From Streptomyces alanosinicus (GTDB taxonomy: Bacteria > Actinomycetota > Actinomycetes > Streptomycetales > Streptomycetaceae), in contig NZ_BMVG01000008.1 of the NCBI RefSeq assembly GCF_014650595.1, positions 62,001 through 126,000 of the forward strand: a stretch of 64,000 nucleotides of DNA, written 5' to 3'. Below are positions 41,243-48,800 of the stretch, piece after piece. Below the pieces are notes generated by a model, which saw nothing but the letters and a program-made list of their open reading frames with translations, did no database searches and was not told where the DNA came from. The translations under genes and the position numbers were made by a program. The number at the start of each line of letters is the position of its first letter. The first letter of the stretch is position 1.

Positions 41243-41935
41243 TCACCTCAGCTCCGCCGCGTCCACGGGCATCTCTGCCAGGCGCCATTCGAGCATGCCG
41301 TCGCTCAGCCGAATGGCGCGGCGCCCGTGGTCGGTCAGCAGGCGTACGGCGTCGTACGCGAGGACGCAGTACTCACCGCGGCAGTACACGACGATCTCGG
41401 TGTCCTCGGGCAACTCGTTGATGCGGTCGGCCAGTTCACCGACCGGGATGGAGAGCGCACCGGGGATGTGTCCGGCCCGGTACTCCGCCACGGGCCGGAC
41501 ATCGAGCACCGTCGCCCGCCCCGCCGCGACACGCGCCCTGAGTTCCTCGCGGGTGACCTCCTCGGCTCCGTCGTCTCCCAGGTAGGCGTCGCGGGCGGCG
41601 GGTACGGCGGCCTGGTGCCGCTCCGCGACCTTGCGCAGCAGGGCGAACAGCAGCGCGACATCGTCCCCGGCGAGCCGGTAGTGGATGCGTACGCCCTCCC
41701 GGCGGGTGGTGACGAATCCGGCCTGTTTGAGCGTCTGCAGGTGGGCCGAGGCGGTCGTCAGGTTCAGCCCGGCCGCCTTCGCGAGGGCGTCGACGGTCCG
41801 CTCGCCCTGAGCGAGCAGGTCGAGCAGTTCCAGGCGCTTTCCGCCGGCCAGGGCCTTGCCGCTGGCCGCGAAGGCGTCGTACAGCCGCGCCTTCGAGCCG
41901 GTCCCCTTCGAGCCGGAATCCGTCGTGCCCGTCAT
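41243..41935 (-). CDS. ArsR-family regulator with C-terminal rhodanese domain
   Basis: A 230-residue fusion. ArsR HTH about 20-110 (GGKRLELLDLLAQGERTVDA, NLTTASAHLQTLKQAGFV, TTRREGVRIHYRLAG) and rhodanese about 130-220 with the active loop VVYCRGEYCVLAYDA (catalytic Cys in CRGEYC). Such regulators are thought to sense persulfide/sulfane sulfur via the rhodanese cysteine; the HTH domain itself has no cysteine. Start ATG 41935 (GGTGGGG just upstream); an earlier in-frame ATG at 41956 is possible. Divergent from the MBL-rhodanese gene, its probable target. Confidence 0.88.
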   Translation of the reverse strand: MTGTTDSGSKGTGSKARLYDAFAASGKALAGGKRLELLDLLAQGERTVDALAKAAGLNLTTASAHLQTLKQAGFVTTRREGVRIHYRLAGDDVALLFALLRKVAERHQAAVPAARDAYLGDDGAEEVTREELRARVAAGRATVLDVRPVAEYRAGHIPGALSIPVGELADRINELPEDTEIVVYCRGEYCVLAYDAVRLLTDHGRRAIRLSDGMLEWRLAEMPVDAAELR

Positions 41936-42006
41936 GACGTCCCCACCTTCCTCCATAAATCCATGGAATATTGTAGAGGGCGGACCGGCACTTCGGAGAA
42001 ACCGCC

Positions 42007-43530
42007 GTGGGCTTCGCCGACGACCATCTGATCCCGCTGGTGGACGAGGGGCTGGGCAACAGCGCCTACCTCGTCGACCTGGGCGACGCCCGTGCCCTGG
42101 CCGTGGACGCGAGCCGCGATCTGCGCGCCCTGCACTCCGCGGCCGTCCGGCGCGGGCTGCGCGTCGCGTTCGCGGCCGACACTCATCTGCACGCCGACTT
42201 CCTGTCCGGCGCCGTCCAGCTCGGCCACGGCCACGGGGCCACCGTGCTGGCCTCGGCCGCCGGGCGCCGCGTCTTCGCGCATCGGGGCCTCGCCGACGGC
42301 GACGAGGTCGAGCTGGGCGGGCTGACGCTGCGCGCGCTGGCCACCCCCGGGCACACCGACGAGCACCTGTCCTTGCTGCTGCTGGACGGCGAGCGCCCGC
42401 TCGGGGTGTTCACCGGCGGCTCCCTGATCGTGCACGCGGCCGCCCGCACCGACCTCCTGGGCGCCGTGCGCACCGAGGAGCTGGCCCGCGCGCAGTACCG
42501 CTCGCTGCGGCGGTTGATCCGGCTGCCGGACGAGACCGCGGTGTGGCCCCCCCATGGCGCGGGCTCGTTCTGCTCCGCCCCGCCCAGCACCGCGCGCACC
42601 AGCGCCATCGGCGCCGAGAAGCGGTCGAACCCGCTGCTCGCCGCACCCGACGAGGACGCCTTCGTGGCCCGGCTGATCGCGAGCCTCGGCAGCCACCCCA
42701 CCTACTTCGACCGGCTCGCCGAGCTCAACCGGCGCGGCCCCGGCGTCCTGACCGGCGTACCGCCGCTGCCCGCCCTGGAGGCCGGGCAGGTGCGTGCGCT
42801 GCTCGCCGACGGCGGCCAGGTCGTCGACGTCCGTCCCGCGGCGCGGTATGCCGCCGCGCATATACCGGGGTCGCTCTCCATCCCCCTGCGCGGCCAGTTC
42901 GCCACCTGGCTGGGCCGGCTCCTGCCCGACACGGCGCCCGTCGCCTTCGTGGTCGACGAGGACCAGGACGTGCCGGAGATCGTCTGGCAGGCGTACAAGA
43001 TCGGTTACGAGTGTCTCGCCGGCCGGCTCTCGGGAGGCATCGCCGCCTGGCGGGAGGCCGGCCTGCCGACCTCGGCCGCCGCGTTCGTCACCGCCGACCG
43101 GGCGCCCGCCGCTCCGTACGTCGACGTACGGCAGGAAGCCGAGTACACCGCCGGGCACGTCGCCGGCGCCCGCCACCTCGAACTCGGCGCCCTCGCCGCC
43201 CGCGCCGCCGAGGTCCCGCGGGGCGCGGTCGTGGCCTGCGGACACGGGGAGCGCGCCATGACCGCGGCCAGCGTCCTGGAACGCGCGGGCCACAGCGGAC
43301 TCACCGTGCTGGACGGCGGGCCGGGCGACCACGCCGCCGCCCACGGCGGGCGCCTCGTCGAGGGCGGCACCCGATGCGGCACGACGACCGCGTCCCCGGC
43401 CGGGCCCGTGCGGCTGGGGCTCCGGGAGAACCGGCTGCAGTTCACGCTGCTCGTCAGTTCACGCTGCTCGTCATCGTCAACGTCTGTGTCGGCGGCCTGG
43501 TCGGTCTGGAACGCACCACCGTTCCGCTGA
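42007..43530 (+). CDS. MBL-fold hydrolase with two rhodanese domains (persulfide dioxygenase/CstB-like)
   Basis: A 507-codon frame. Metallo-beta-lactamase domain about 1-235 with THLHADFLSGA, ATPGHTDEHLSLLL and WPPHGAGSFCS metal ligands, then rhodanese 1 (about 265-345; active-site Cys absent, FVVDEDQDVPE) and rhodanese 2 (about 355-440; Cys present in VVACGHGERAM). This plan matches persulfide dioxygenase-sulfurtransferases that detoxify sulfide/persulfide. GTG start with GGAG 9 bases upstream. The native end is unclear: after about residue 455 the frame runs into sequence that reads as an MFS N-terminus (LGLRENRLQFTLLV) and ends at an artificial stop caused by a 17-bp duplication. Confidence 0.88.
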   Translation: MGFADDHLIPLVDEGLGNSAYLVDLGDARALAVDASRDLRALHSAAVRRGLRVAFAADTHLHADFLSGAVQLGHGHGATVLASAAGRRVFAHRGLADGDEVELGGLTLRALATPGHTDEHLSLLLLDGERPLGVFTGGSLIVHAAARTDLLGAVRTEELARAQYRSLRRLIRLPDETAVWPPHGAGSFCSAPPSTARTSAIGAEKRSNPLLAAPDEDAFVARLIASLGSHPTYFDRLAELNRRGPGVLTGVPPLPALEAGQVRALLADGGQVVDVRPAARYAAAHIPGSLSIPLRGQFATWLGRLLPDTAPVAFVVDEDQDVPEIVWQAYKIGYECLAGRLSGGIAAWREAGLPTSAAAFVTADRAPAAPYVDVRQEAEYTAGHVAGARHLELGALAARAAEVPRGAVVACGHGERAMTAASVLERAGHSGLTVLDGGPGDHAAAHGGRLVEGGTRCGTTTASPAGPVRLGLRENRLQFTLLVSSRCSSSSTSVSAAWSVWNAPPFR

Positions 43531-44654
43531 TCGGCGCCCACACCTTCCGCCTCGGCGATGACCTGGCCGTCTTCTCCTTCATCATCGCCTTCGGACTCAC
43601 CAAGGCCCTGACGAATCTCGCCGCCGGCGCGCTCACAGCCCGTTTCCGCCGCGAGCAGCTTCTCGTGGCCGGCTGGCTCATCGGCATCCCCGTGCCGTTC
43701 GCCCTGGCCTCGCCGCCGTCCTGGGGCTGGATCGTCGCCGCGAACGTCCTGCTCGGCCTCAACCAGGGTCTGACCTGGTCGATGACCGTCAATATGAAGA
43801 TCGACCTCGTCGGTCCCGCGCGGCGCGGACTGGCCACCGGGCTGAACGAGGCGGCCGGCTACACCGCCGTCGGCGTCACCGCCCTGGTCACCGGCTACCT
43901 CGCCACCGCCTACGGCCTGCGCCCGGTCCCGGAACTCATCGGCGTGGTGTTCGTGGTGGCCGGGCTCGCCCTCGCCCTGATCGTGCGCGACACCGCGGCG
44001 CACGTCGCCCTCGAACTCTCCCAGCACACCGCGCCGGTGCCGACCGGCGAGAGCACCACGCTGGGCGCCACCTTCGCCCGGACCTCCTGGCACCACCCGT
44101 CGCTGCGCGGCGCCAGCCAGGCCGGCCTGGTCAACAACCTGAACGACGGCCTGACCTGGGGCGTGTTCCCCCTGCTCTTCACCGACCACGGTCTCGGCCT
44201 CGCCGCCGTCGGCCTCATCAAGGGCCTCTATCCCATCCTCTGGGGGCTCGGCCAGATCCCCACCGGCCGGCTGTCGGACCGTATCGGCCGCAAGCCCCTC
44301 ATCGTCGCCGGCATGCTCACCCAGGCCGCCGGGTTCGTCCTGGCCCTGGCCCTGCTGGACACCCCGCTGCTGGCGGGCGTCCTCTCCGCCGTGGCGCTCG
44401 GACTCGGCACCGCCATGGTCTACCCGGCGCTGATCGCCTCGGTCTCCGGCCACGCGCACCCGGCCTGGCGCGCCAACGCGCTGGGCGCCTACCGCTTCTG
44501 GCGCGACATCGGCTACGCCGTCGGCGCCCTGGTCGCGGGCCTCCTCGCCGATGCCCTCGGCCTGAACGCCACGGTCGTCGCCGCCGCCGTCCTCACCGCC
44601 GGCTCCGGACTCCTCGCCGCCCTCTGGATCAGCGAACACAGGACCGCCGGCTGA
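43374..44654 (+). CDS. MFS transporter, probably frameshifted at its N-terminus
   Basis: A 426-codon frame from ATG 43374. From residue 28 (QFTLLVIVNVCVGGLVGLER) onward it is a complete MFS protein of about eleven to twelve helices, with LVAGWLIGIPVPFAL, GLNEAAGYTAVGVTALVTGY, GQIPTGRLSDRIGRKPL and ALGAYRFWRDIGYAVGALVA. The first 27 residues (MRHDDRVPGRARAAGAPGEP and on) are arginine-rich and unlike a family N-terminus; the expected LGLRENRLQ is in the MBL frame just before a 17-bp tandem duplication. GAGGG lies 8 bases before this ATG, so a protein could still be made. With the MBL-rhodanese gene, export of a sulfur compound is plausible but unproven. Confidence 0.72.
   Translation: MRHDDRVPGRARAAGAPGEPAAVHAARQFTLLVIVNVCVGGLVGLERTTVPLIGAHTFRLGDDLAVFSFIIAFGLTKALTNLAAGALTARFRREQLLVAGWLIGIPVPFALASPPSWGWIVAANVLLGLNQGLTWSMTVNMKIDLVGPARRGLATGLNEAAGYTAVGVTALVTGYLATAYGLRPVPELIGVVFVVAGLALALIVRDTAAHVALELSQHTAPVPTGESTTLGATFARTSWHHPSLRGASQAGLVNNLNDGLTWGVFPLLFTDHGLGLAAVGLIKGLYPILWGLGQIPTGRLSDRIGRKPLIVAGMLTQAAGFVLALALLDTPLLAGVLSAVALGLGTAMVYPALIASVSGHAHPAWRANALGAYRFWRDIGYAVGALVAGLLADALGLNATVVAAAVLTAGSGLLAALWISEHRTAG
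43438..43471. repeat. 17-bp perfect tandem duplication that shifts the frame
   Basis: The 17-mer CAGTTCACGCTGCTCGT occurs at 43438-43454 and again at 43455-43471. In the first copy the MBL frame reads QFTLL; in the second copy the MFS frame reads QFTLL. Removing one copy joins the two frames into a single open frame. Confidence 0.95.
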
Positions 44655-44739
44655 CCGCCTCCGGGTCCGGACGGGCCGCGAGCCCCTCGGCAAGGGCGCG
44701 GCCGAGTGCTTGGCCGGCGCCTGTGGCGAGTCGGCGGGG

Positions 44740-45183
44740 TCACTCCTTCTGGGCGCGCACGATCACGACCGGGCAGCTCGCGTGCTGGGCCACGTGCTGG
44801 CTGACCGAGCCGAGCAGGGCGGCCGCGAACCCACCCCTGCCCCGGCCGCCGACGACCAGCACCTCGGCCCCTTCGGCGGCCCGCAGCAGCACGTCGGCGG
44901 CGTTGCCGTGCACGACAAGGCTGCGGACCGTGCCGGCCGCGTCGGCGCCGAGCACGTCGGTCAGCTCCTTGTGCATCCGCTGCCGGGTCTCCTCCTCGTC
45001 GACGTCCATGTCGACGGCGGGCGCCGACCAGCCGTACAGCCCCGGCAGCTCCCACACCGCGACGGCGTCCACGGTGGCGCCGACGAGGCCCGCGTAGTGC
45101 ACGGCCCAGCGCAGGGCCGCGTACGAGGACGACGACCCGTCGACACCGACGACCACCCGGGGCAGGACGGCATCCCTGTCCAT
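44740..45183 (-). CDS. Universal stress protein
   Basis: A 147-residue UspA-fold protein. N-terminal VVVGVDGSSSSYAALRWAVH, central VVHGNAADVLLRAAEGAEVL and the ATP-binding signature VVGGRGRGGFAAALLGSVSQ (G-x2-G-x9-G-S). One domain, of the nucleotide-binding class. Cytoplasmic; general stress role. ATG has GGTGGGAG just upstream. Divergent from the FAD/NAD-binding protein gene with 178 bp between, in which no further gene is apparent. Confidence 0.92.
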   Translation of the reverse strand: MDRDAVLPRVVVGVDGSSSSYAALRWAVHYAGLVGATVDAVAVWELPGLYGWSAPAVDMDVDEEETRQRMHKELTDVLGADAAGTVRSLVVHGNAADVLLRAAEGAEVLVVGGRGRGGFAAALLGSVSQHVAQHASCPVVIVRAQKE

Positions 45184-45361
45184 ATCTCCCACCTCTCCTA
45201 CGGCTCTCCCGCCCCGTCGTTTCACCCCCTCTGTCTCCACGCTGCACGCGCCGTCGCCATCTCGCCAGAGCAACGCGTCCAGACCGGGCGCCCTGGACAG
45301 GCCCCCGCCCGGCGTGAGACAGCAGAGTCGGGTTGTCGTCGCCGAAGCGGGAGGCTTGGCC

Positions 45362-47248
45362 ATGGGGCGAACACACGGGTGCCCGAGAGTGCTGATAGTC
45401 GGGGCGGGCCTGGCGGGCACCGCCACGGCGATCCGGCTGCTCCGCTTCGCGCGCAGACCGCTTGAGATCGTCCTTCTGGAGCGGCGTCCCGACTACCGGT
45501 CCGCCGGTGTCGCCTACCACCGGGAGGGCAACCCCTGGGACCATGTGTTCAACATCCAGGCGGGCCGGATGTCGGTGTTCCGGGAGGATGTTCTCGATTT
45601 CGTCCGCTGGGCCAACGTCGAGGCGGACCGCCGGGAGTGGCCGGCGCGGTGGGCGCGGCACGAGTTCGCCGAGCAGGGCCCGGCACCCCGGCGGATCTTC
45701 CAGGACTACCTGATCGACCGGCTGGCCGAGGCCAGGCGGGAGGCCTGTCCCGGTGTCGTACTCGTCGAAGCGGACGGCGAGGCGGTCGACATGGAGGTAC
45801 GCCCGACAGGAGTCGGTGTGACCGTGTGCCGGCTGTCGGCGAGCGGGCCCGGTGCCGGGCAGGGCCCGCACCCGTGTCTTCTGTTCGCCGAACACGTCGT
45901 GCTCGCGACCGGTCTCGAACTCAGGGAACCGCCCTTCGCCTCCGAGGTGCTCACGCACCCGTCCTTCGTGCGCAACCCCTACTCCGCGGCCGGTGTCCGC
46001 AAGCTCGTGGCACTCCCGTCCGAAGCGAGCGTCGCGATCGTCGGATCGGTGCTGAGCGCGTACGACTCGGCGGGCCTGCTGCTGCGCCAGGGACACACCG
46101 GCCGGATCCATCTGGTCTCCAGGACCGGGACGATGTTCAGGACGTACCCGGCCGACCATGAGCACGGGGTCTTGCCGCTGCCCTGTCCGAGAGCGCTGCT
46201 GGAGCCGTACCGGAACCGTGCGGAGTTCGTTGCCCGGGTACGGTCCGCGTGGGAGACGGCGTGCTCCACGGTCGCCCGGGATCACCCCGGAGTTCACCCG
46301 GCGGTGATCGCGGAGCGGGTGGCGAAGGCGTGGGAGCCGTATCTTCCCGAGGCCATCGAGCGGATCCCCTCCGCGGAACTGCGGCGCCTGCTGGACGAGT
46401 TCGGGACCGCGATCGCCGCGTACCGGGTCGGCGCGGTGGAGTACACCATGGGGGTCATCGAGCGCGCGATGGATCCCGTGGCCGGGCCGGTGCGGCTGGT
46501 CGTCGGCGCGGTGGAGCGGATCACGTCGGCGGAGTCGGGGCGGCTGGTCGTCTCGGTCGCGTCCGCGGAGCGCAGACACACGATCGAGGCCGACCTGGTG
46601 GTGTCCAATTTCGGCAGGGAGTGGGACTACAGCAGGGTGGGCCGGCCGCTCTGGCGGAACCTCCTGCGAAGAGGGATCGCGGTACCCCATCGGCGCACCG
46701 GGCGCGGTCTGGAGGTCGACGAGCACGGAACGCTGCTGGGCCCCGGCGGCGAGCCGGCCGGCCCGGTCTCCGCGGTCGGTGCGCTGCGAGAGGGCGACGA
46801 GTTCGTGCGGAACGGCCGGACCGGTGCGTTCGCCTTCAATCTCGCCTCCATCAAGAACCAGTCCATCGCGGTCGCCGCCCGCGTCGTCGCGCGACTGGAA
46901 CTGCGCGAGGACGGGCCGGCTGAGGATCCCCGTCAATTCCGCGGCGACGTGGGCGATTTGGCGGAGGAAGCGGTCCGGGGCGGATTCGAGGAGGCGGTGA
47001 TGCTGGAGGTGCGGAGGCTGGCCACACGCACCCGACGTGAGCGGGAACTGCTCGATTCCAGAGTGGACGCCTGTATCCGGTCCGTGGATGGGCGTCCGGC
47101 CTTTCCGGGAAATGCTTCCTCGCGCGATCGCCTCATGCGGGTGGCCGTCAACCGGGCCGCCGTCGCACGCCTCACCGACGTCTCCGTGACACCACGTCAG
47201 CTGCGTCGACAACTGGGGATAGCGGACGCCGAAGAGGCGGGAGCCTGA
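45362..47248 (+). CDS. FAD/NAD(P)-binding protein (PF13454-like)
   Basis: A 628-residue flavoprotein. N-terminal dinucleotide motif VLIVGAGLAGTATAIRLLRF (about 10-29) with ERRPDYRSAGVAYHREGNPW and HVFNIQAGRMSVF, the pattern of the FAD-NAD(P)-binding 9 family; a second nucleotide-binding strand in VAIVGSVLSAYDSAGLLLRQ (about 222) and VVSNFGREWDY late on. The last about 100 residues are arginine-rich and helical. Substrate unknown; the family includes putative N-hydroxylating and redox proteins. ATG with GGAGG 7 bases upstream. The next gene, 142 bp downstream on the same strand, is an odd PEP-utilizing protein; the two may form an operon. Confidence 0.78.
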   Translation: MGRTHGCPRVLIVGAGLAGTATAIRLLRFARRPLEIVLLERRPDYRSAGVAYHREGNPWDHVFNIQAGRMSVFREDVLDFVRWANVEADRREWPARWARHEFAEQGPAPRRIFQDYLIDRLAEARREACPGVVLVEADGEAVDMEVRPTGVGVTVCRLSASGPGAGQGPHPCLLFAEHVVLATGLELREPPFASEVLTHPSFVRNPYSAAGVRKLVALPSEASVAIVGSVLSAYDSAGLLLRQGHTGRIHLVSRTGTMFRTYPADHEHGVLPLPCPRALLEPYRNRAEFVARVRSAWETACSTVARDHPGVHPAVIAERVAKAWEPYLPEAIERIPSAELRRLLDEFGTAIAAYRVGAVEYTMGVIERAMDPVAGPVRLVVGAVERITSAESGRLVVSVASAERRHTIEADLVVSNFGREWDYSRVGRPLWRNLLRRGIAVPHRRTGRGLEVDEHGTLLGPGGEPAGPVSAVGALREGDEFVRNGRTGAFAFNLASIKNQSIAVAARVVARLELREDGPAEDPRQFRGDVGDLAEEAVRGGFEEAVMLEVRRLATRTRRERELLDSRVDACIRSVDGRPAFPGNASSRDRLMRVAVNRAAVARLTDVSVTPRQLRRQLGIADAEEAGA

Positions 47249-47390
47249 CGCGCACTCCTCGGCGGTATTGCGATTTCCCGAAGATCCGCCATTTGCTCGC
47301 CGGTGTCTTCGATGACCGCATCATGGCCGCTGACAGACTTGCCACAAGACCGCACGGGGGTACAGGAGTACGGGACTACGGGAGTACCGC

Positions 47391-48800
47391 TTGAACGGGC
47401 GACGGATTCAGGGATCCCTTCTGACCGGCGGTGTACAGAGTGTGCTGCGCGGCATCTGCAATCACACAAGAAGTCCGCTGGTGGGATCCATCCTCGTCAC
47501 CCCGGTTCTTCACGCCGGTCTGTACGACGCGATCGTGACGGCGCGAGCGGTCGTCTGCGGTTCGGGGGGACTGACCGGCCATATGCAGTCCCTCTGCCGC
47601 GCCAGAGGAATTCCCGTGCTCCGCGTCGACCGGGCGGATCTCGCGGACCTGGTCGGCGAGGTGACACTGGATCTGGGGAGCCGATCGATCCTCATCGGAT
47701 CCCCTGCGACCGCCGGGCCTTCGGGGCCGAGGACCGCGGTCGCGTCGCCGTGGCCGTCACCGTCGCCGTCTCCGTCACCGTCTCCGTCTCCGTCTCCGTC
47801 GCCGTCTCCGTCTCCGTCTCCGGACGATCTCGGCTCGGCGTGTGCGGTCATCGCGGACCTGGAGGACATCCGCACGGTCAACGCGTGCGCACCGGGCGCG
47901 GAGCTGGTCGACTGCTTCTTCATCCGGGAGGAGTTCCTCTGCCTGGCGGCGGCTCTGCGCCCGCTGGACTCCCTTCACGGTGGCCCCGCCGCCGTCGAGA
48001 GCTACGGGCAGTCCGTCGCGGACCGGCTGTGCGCCCTCGTCGACGCGCTCCTGCCCGGCCAGCGACTGGTCCTCAGGCTCCTCGACCTCCGCTCCGACCA
48101 CGCGGCCGACGTCACCGAACAGGCCCCGGTGACGGTCGAGCCCAACCCCGAACTCGGCCTGCACGGCGCTCGCTGGCTGCTGCGCTCCACCGCCTACCGG
48201 GACGCACTGCACGCACTGCTGCGGACCCTGCGGGGGCGGCTCGGGGAGGATGCGCGACGCGTCCACCTCTCGGTTCCGTTCCTCACCGATGAAAGGGAGT
48301 TCGCCCGGCTCAGGGCGCACCTCGACGTGCCGCGGGACGTGCCCCTGTCCGCGTTCGTCGAGACCCCCGCCGCGGTGCACGCCACCGCGGCCCTCTGCGC
48401 TGCCGGGGCCAGCGAGGTCTTCGTCGGCACGAAGGATCTGGTGCAGTTCTATCTCGCCGCGGACCGCGGCAACCACCTGGTGGCCGACTCCTACCAGACC
48501 CGGCACCCCGCCGTCCTGGACGCACTGCGCAGCGTGGTGCGGTCCGCGCGTGCCGCGGCGACCCCGGTGCGGGTGTACGCCCTGGGCACGGACCTCGCCC
48601 ACTACCGGGAACGCCTGACGACGCCGGACGGCTACATGATGTGCACCGCCGAACTCCAGCAGGTGCTCCTGCACGGGAGACGGCGAGGACCCCTGGCGGG
48701 CGCTGTGGCCGGCCAGAGGTCCTCGGTGCGGTCCGGACCGCGTCAGTCGTCGTTCTCCGCGGACGGGATGTACGCGCCCGGTACGTCGTTCGGGGCGTAG
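47391..48800 (+). CDS. PEP-utilizing-enzyme-like protein: phosphohistidine domain, Ser-Pro linker, enzyme-I-like barrel
   Basis: A 469-residue protein with a TTG start (GGGAG 6-7 bases upstream). Residues 30-80 match the mobile phosphohistidine domain of PEP-utilizing enzymes (SILVTPVLHAGLYDAI, then GSGGLTGHMQSLCRARGIPV with the His kept). Residues 120-143 are a (Ser-Pro)n linker. Residues 150-445 match the PEP-binding TIM barrel of PTS enzyme I: FFIREEFLC, LVLRLLDLRSD, LHGARWLLRST, VPFLTDEREFARLR, FVETPAAVHATAAL, EVFVGTKDLVQFYLAADRGN. The enzyme-I N-D pair (GTND) reads GTKD and the catalytic Cys-loop (G-M-C-G-E-L-A) reads YALGTDLA, so normal catalysis looks lost. There is no ATP-grasp domain. 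The last 58 bases overlap the convergent phosphoesterase gene. Confidence 0.78.
   Translation: MNGRRIQGSLLTGGVQSVLRGICNHTRSPLVGSILVTPVLHAGLYDAIVTARAVVCGSGGLTGHMQSLCRARGIPVLRVDRADLADLVGEVTLDLGSRSILIGSPATAGPSGPRTAVASPWPSPSPSPSPSPSPSPSPSPSPSPDDLGSACAVIADLEDIRTVNACAPGAELVDCFFIREEFLCLAAALRPLDSLHGGPAAVESYGQSVADRLCALVDALLPGQRLVLRLLDLRSDHAADVTEQAPVTVEPNPELGLHGARWLLRSTAYRDALHALLRTLRGRLGEDARRVHLSVPFLTDEREFARLRAHLDVPRDVPLSAFVETPAAVHATAALCAAGASEVFVGTKDLVQFYLAADRGNHLVADSYQTRHPAVLDALRSVVRSARAAATPVRVYALGTDLAHYRERLTTPDGYMMCTAELQQVLLHGRRRGPLAGAVAGQRSSVRSGPRQSSFSADGMYAPGTSFGA
47754..47822. repeat. Hexanucleotide repeat coding a Ser-Pro linker
   Basis: About eleven copies of a 6-bp unit (CCGTCT, with CCGTCA and CCGTCG variants) encode alternating Ser and Pro between the two domains of the PEP-utilizing protein. 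Length changes would keep the frame, so only linker length would vary. Confidence 0.9.

Noticed and set aside
41940..41975. AAATCCATGGAATATT as an operator of the ArsR-rhodanese regulator
   Set aside because: Only the CCATGG centre is truly palindromic; the flanks match poorly, so it stays a weak candidate.
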